From contig JAEMGR010000013.1 of assembly GCA_016458225.1 (NCBI GenBank), positions 1 through 64,000 of the forward strand: a stretch of 64,000 bases of DNA, read 5' to 3'. The stretch comes from Myxococcaceae bacterium JPH2. GTDB taxonomy: Bacteria; Myxococcota; Myxococcia; Myxococcales; Myxococcaceae. The notes under the pieces were generated by a model. The model saw nothing but the letters and a program-made list of their open reading frames with translations. It was not told the origin of the DNA and ran no database searches. Positions 62,967 through 64,000 of the stretch are shown piece by piece (position 1 is the first letter of the stretch; the number at the start of each line of letters is the position of its first letter). The position numbers and the translations under genes are program-made.

Positions 62967-64000
62967 ATGAGTGCTCCCCCCATCCCCCCGACGATGCGCG
63001 CCTTGGTGTTGACGGCTTACGACGGCCGCCCCGAGTCGCTGCGCGTCCAATCGCGTCCCGTCCCCAAGCCTGGACCGGGACAGGTGCTGGTGCGGCTGGC
63101 GGCCTCGCCCATCAACCCGTCCGACCTGATGTTCGTGCGAGGGCGCTACGGCGTGCGCAAGTCGCTGCCCGTGGTGCCAGGGTTCGAGGGCAGCGGGACG
63201 GTGGTGGCCGCGGGCGGCGTCGCGGGGCGCCTGCTCGTGGGACGTCGCGTCGCGTGCCTGGCGCCGTTGGACGGCGAAGGGCTGTGGGCGGAGTACGCGG
63301 TGGTGCCCCTGCCGCAGTGTCTGCCGCTGCGCGCGCGCATGAGCGACGAGCAGGGCTCCACGCTCTTCATCAATCCGCTGACGGCCTGGGCGCTGTTGGA
63401 GCGCGCACGACAGGAGGGCCATGGCGCGCTGGCGCAGACGGCCGCGGCGAGCGCGCTGGGGCGCATGCTGGCCACGCTGGCCCGTCGTCGCGGACTGCCC
63501 ATGGTGCACGTGGTGCGTCGGCCCGAGCAGGTGCAGGTGCTGCGCGCGCTCGGCGCCGAGCACGTGCTGAGCAGCGCGGAGCCCGAGTTCGACGAGCGTC
63601 TGCGTCTCCTGTTCCACGAGCTGCGCGTGACGCTGGCGTTCGATGCGGTGGGCGGCCACATGACGGGGCGCCTCTTGAGCGCGATGCCGGACGGCGCAAC
63701 GGTGACCGTCTACGGCGCGCTCGCGGAGCAGGAGTGCCGCATCGACCCGGGCGACTTCATCTTCCACGACAAGAAGGTGGACGGCTTCTGGCTGGCGCGT
63801 TGGGGCCGCGGCCGCTTCGGGCGCGAGCAGCTCCGGGCGCTCGTGGGCGCGGCGACGCTGATGGGCAAGGCCCTGGAGACACCCATTCGCGCGAGCCTGC
63901 CGCTGGAGTCCGCGGGCGAAGCGCTGCGCATCGCCTCATCGGACATGACGAGCGGCAAGGTGCTCTTCGCGCCGAGCCTCGACGGTGGCGCGCAGTCCTG
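62967..64000 (+). CDS. MDR-family zinc-less oxidoreductase, reaches the window edge
   Basis: 344 codons to base 63998, then TG; a stop could begin there (TGA), so the gene may be complete one base beyond the window. The quinone-oxidoreductase fold is visible: a GroES-like domain (RALVLTAYDGRPESLRVQ, GQVLVRLAASPINPSDLMFVRGRY, VVPGFEGSGTVVAAGG) then a Rossmann domain. The usual AxxGxxG loop reads TAAASALGRMLATLA, and HVVRRPEQVQVLRALGAEHVL follows; FDAVGGHMTGRLL is the substrate-side segment. It should reduce quinones or enones with NADPH. The structural zinc cysteines are absent, as in the QOR branch. Confidence 0.85.
   Translation, partial: MSAPPIPPTMRALVLTAYDGRPESLRVQSRPVPKPGPGQVLVRLAASPINPSDLMFVRGRYGVRKSLPVVPGFEGSGTVVAAGGVAGRLLVGRRVACLAPLDGEGLWAEYAVVPLPQCLPLRARMSDEQGSTLFINPLTAWALLERARQEGHGALAQTAAASALGRMLATLARRRGLPMVHVVRRPEQVQVLRALGAEHVLSSAEPEFDERLRLLFHELRVTLAFDAVGGHMTGRLLSAMPDGATVTVYGALAEQECRIDPGDFIFHDKKVDGFWLARWGRGRFGREQLRALVGAATLMGKALETPIRASLPLESAGEALRIASSDMTSGKVLFAPSLDGGAQS

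Overview
The window is a very GC-rich bacterial chromosome segment, densely packed with codirectional runs of genes. Several features point to a myxobacterium (Myxococcus/Corallococcus/Cystobacter group): a PilZ protein of the type multiplied in Myxococcus, PEGA-domain envelope proteins, FHA-type sigma-54 activators, many TPR proteins and numerous lipoproteins. This placement is inference from gene content; no rRNA is present. I saw no tRNA, rRNA, CRISPR array, insertion sequence or prophage. Very long open frames antisense to real genes are a by-product of GC-rich third codon positions and are not annotated.

Layout. 1-11148 (minus): parC-parE (topoisomerase IV), two PEGA-domain proteins, an SppA-like protease with an extra N-terminal barrel-like region, and the start of rho, which runs off the left edge. 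A LexA-box-like palindrome lies upstream of parC. 11438-17563: a mixed housekeeping region with an exported protein, a metallo-beta-lactamase-fold hydrolase, membrane proteins including an M50-like protease, an S46 dipeptidyl-peptidase with a coupled Cys-rich protein, and an ECF sigma factor. 17842-22358: an APC/KimA-like permease facing zwf and gnd (oxidative pentose phosphate pathway). 22485-40539: a complete type II secretion cluster (gspC-D-E-F, a small membrane ORF, gspG, a GspG-like non-pilin, gspH-I-J-K-L-M-N) on the minus strand. A near-perfect sigma-54 promoter precedes gspC, and a sigma-54 activator gene sits on each side of the cluster. 40588-50340: a ParB-like protein, the TldD/TldE protease pair, and an FHA/TPR/CNBD set that looks like an envelope-linked signalling module. 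50475-55923: homoserine kinase, an NTF2-like lipoprotein, a DUF2505-like protein, a multi-pass gluzincin-TPR protein facing a PilZ protein, and a DUF192 lipoprotein. 56082-60046: tandem PhoA-family alkaline phosphatases (the first with a collagen-like linker), a lipoprotein, and a small isolated lipoprotein whose Shine-Dalgarno is buried in a perfect hairpin. 60092-64000: an EAL+CBS phosphodiesterase, a membrane/coiled-coil protein, and an MDR-family oxidoreductase cut by, or ending at, the right edge.

How the parts fit. The central unit is a protein-export machine apparently under sigma-54 control. Around it are probable secreted or envelope enzymes (phosphatases, S46 peptidase, metalloproteases) and signalling proteins for phosphothreonine (FHA), c-di-GMP (PilZ, EAL) and cyclic nucleotides (degenerate CNBDs). 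No intergenic stretch exceeds about 300 bases with the starts chosen here. The longest gaps are 11149-11437 (parC promoter region), 17564-17841 and 1246-1485; the last shows no recognisable element.
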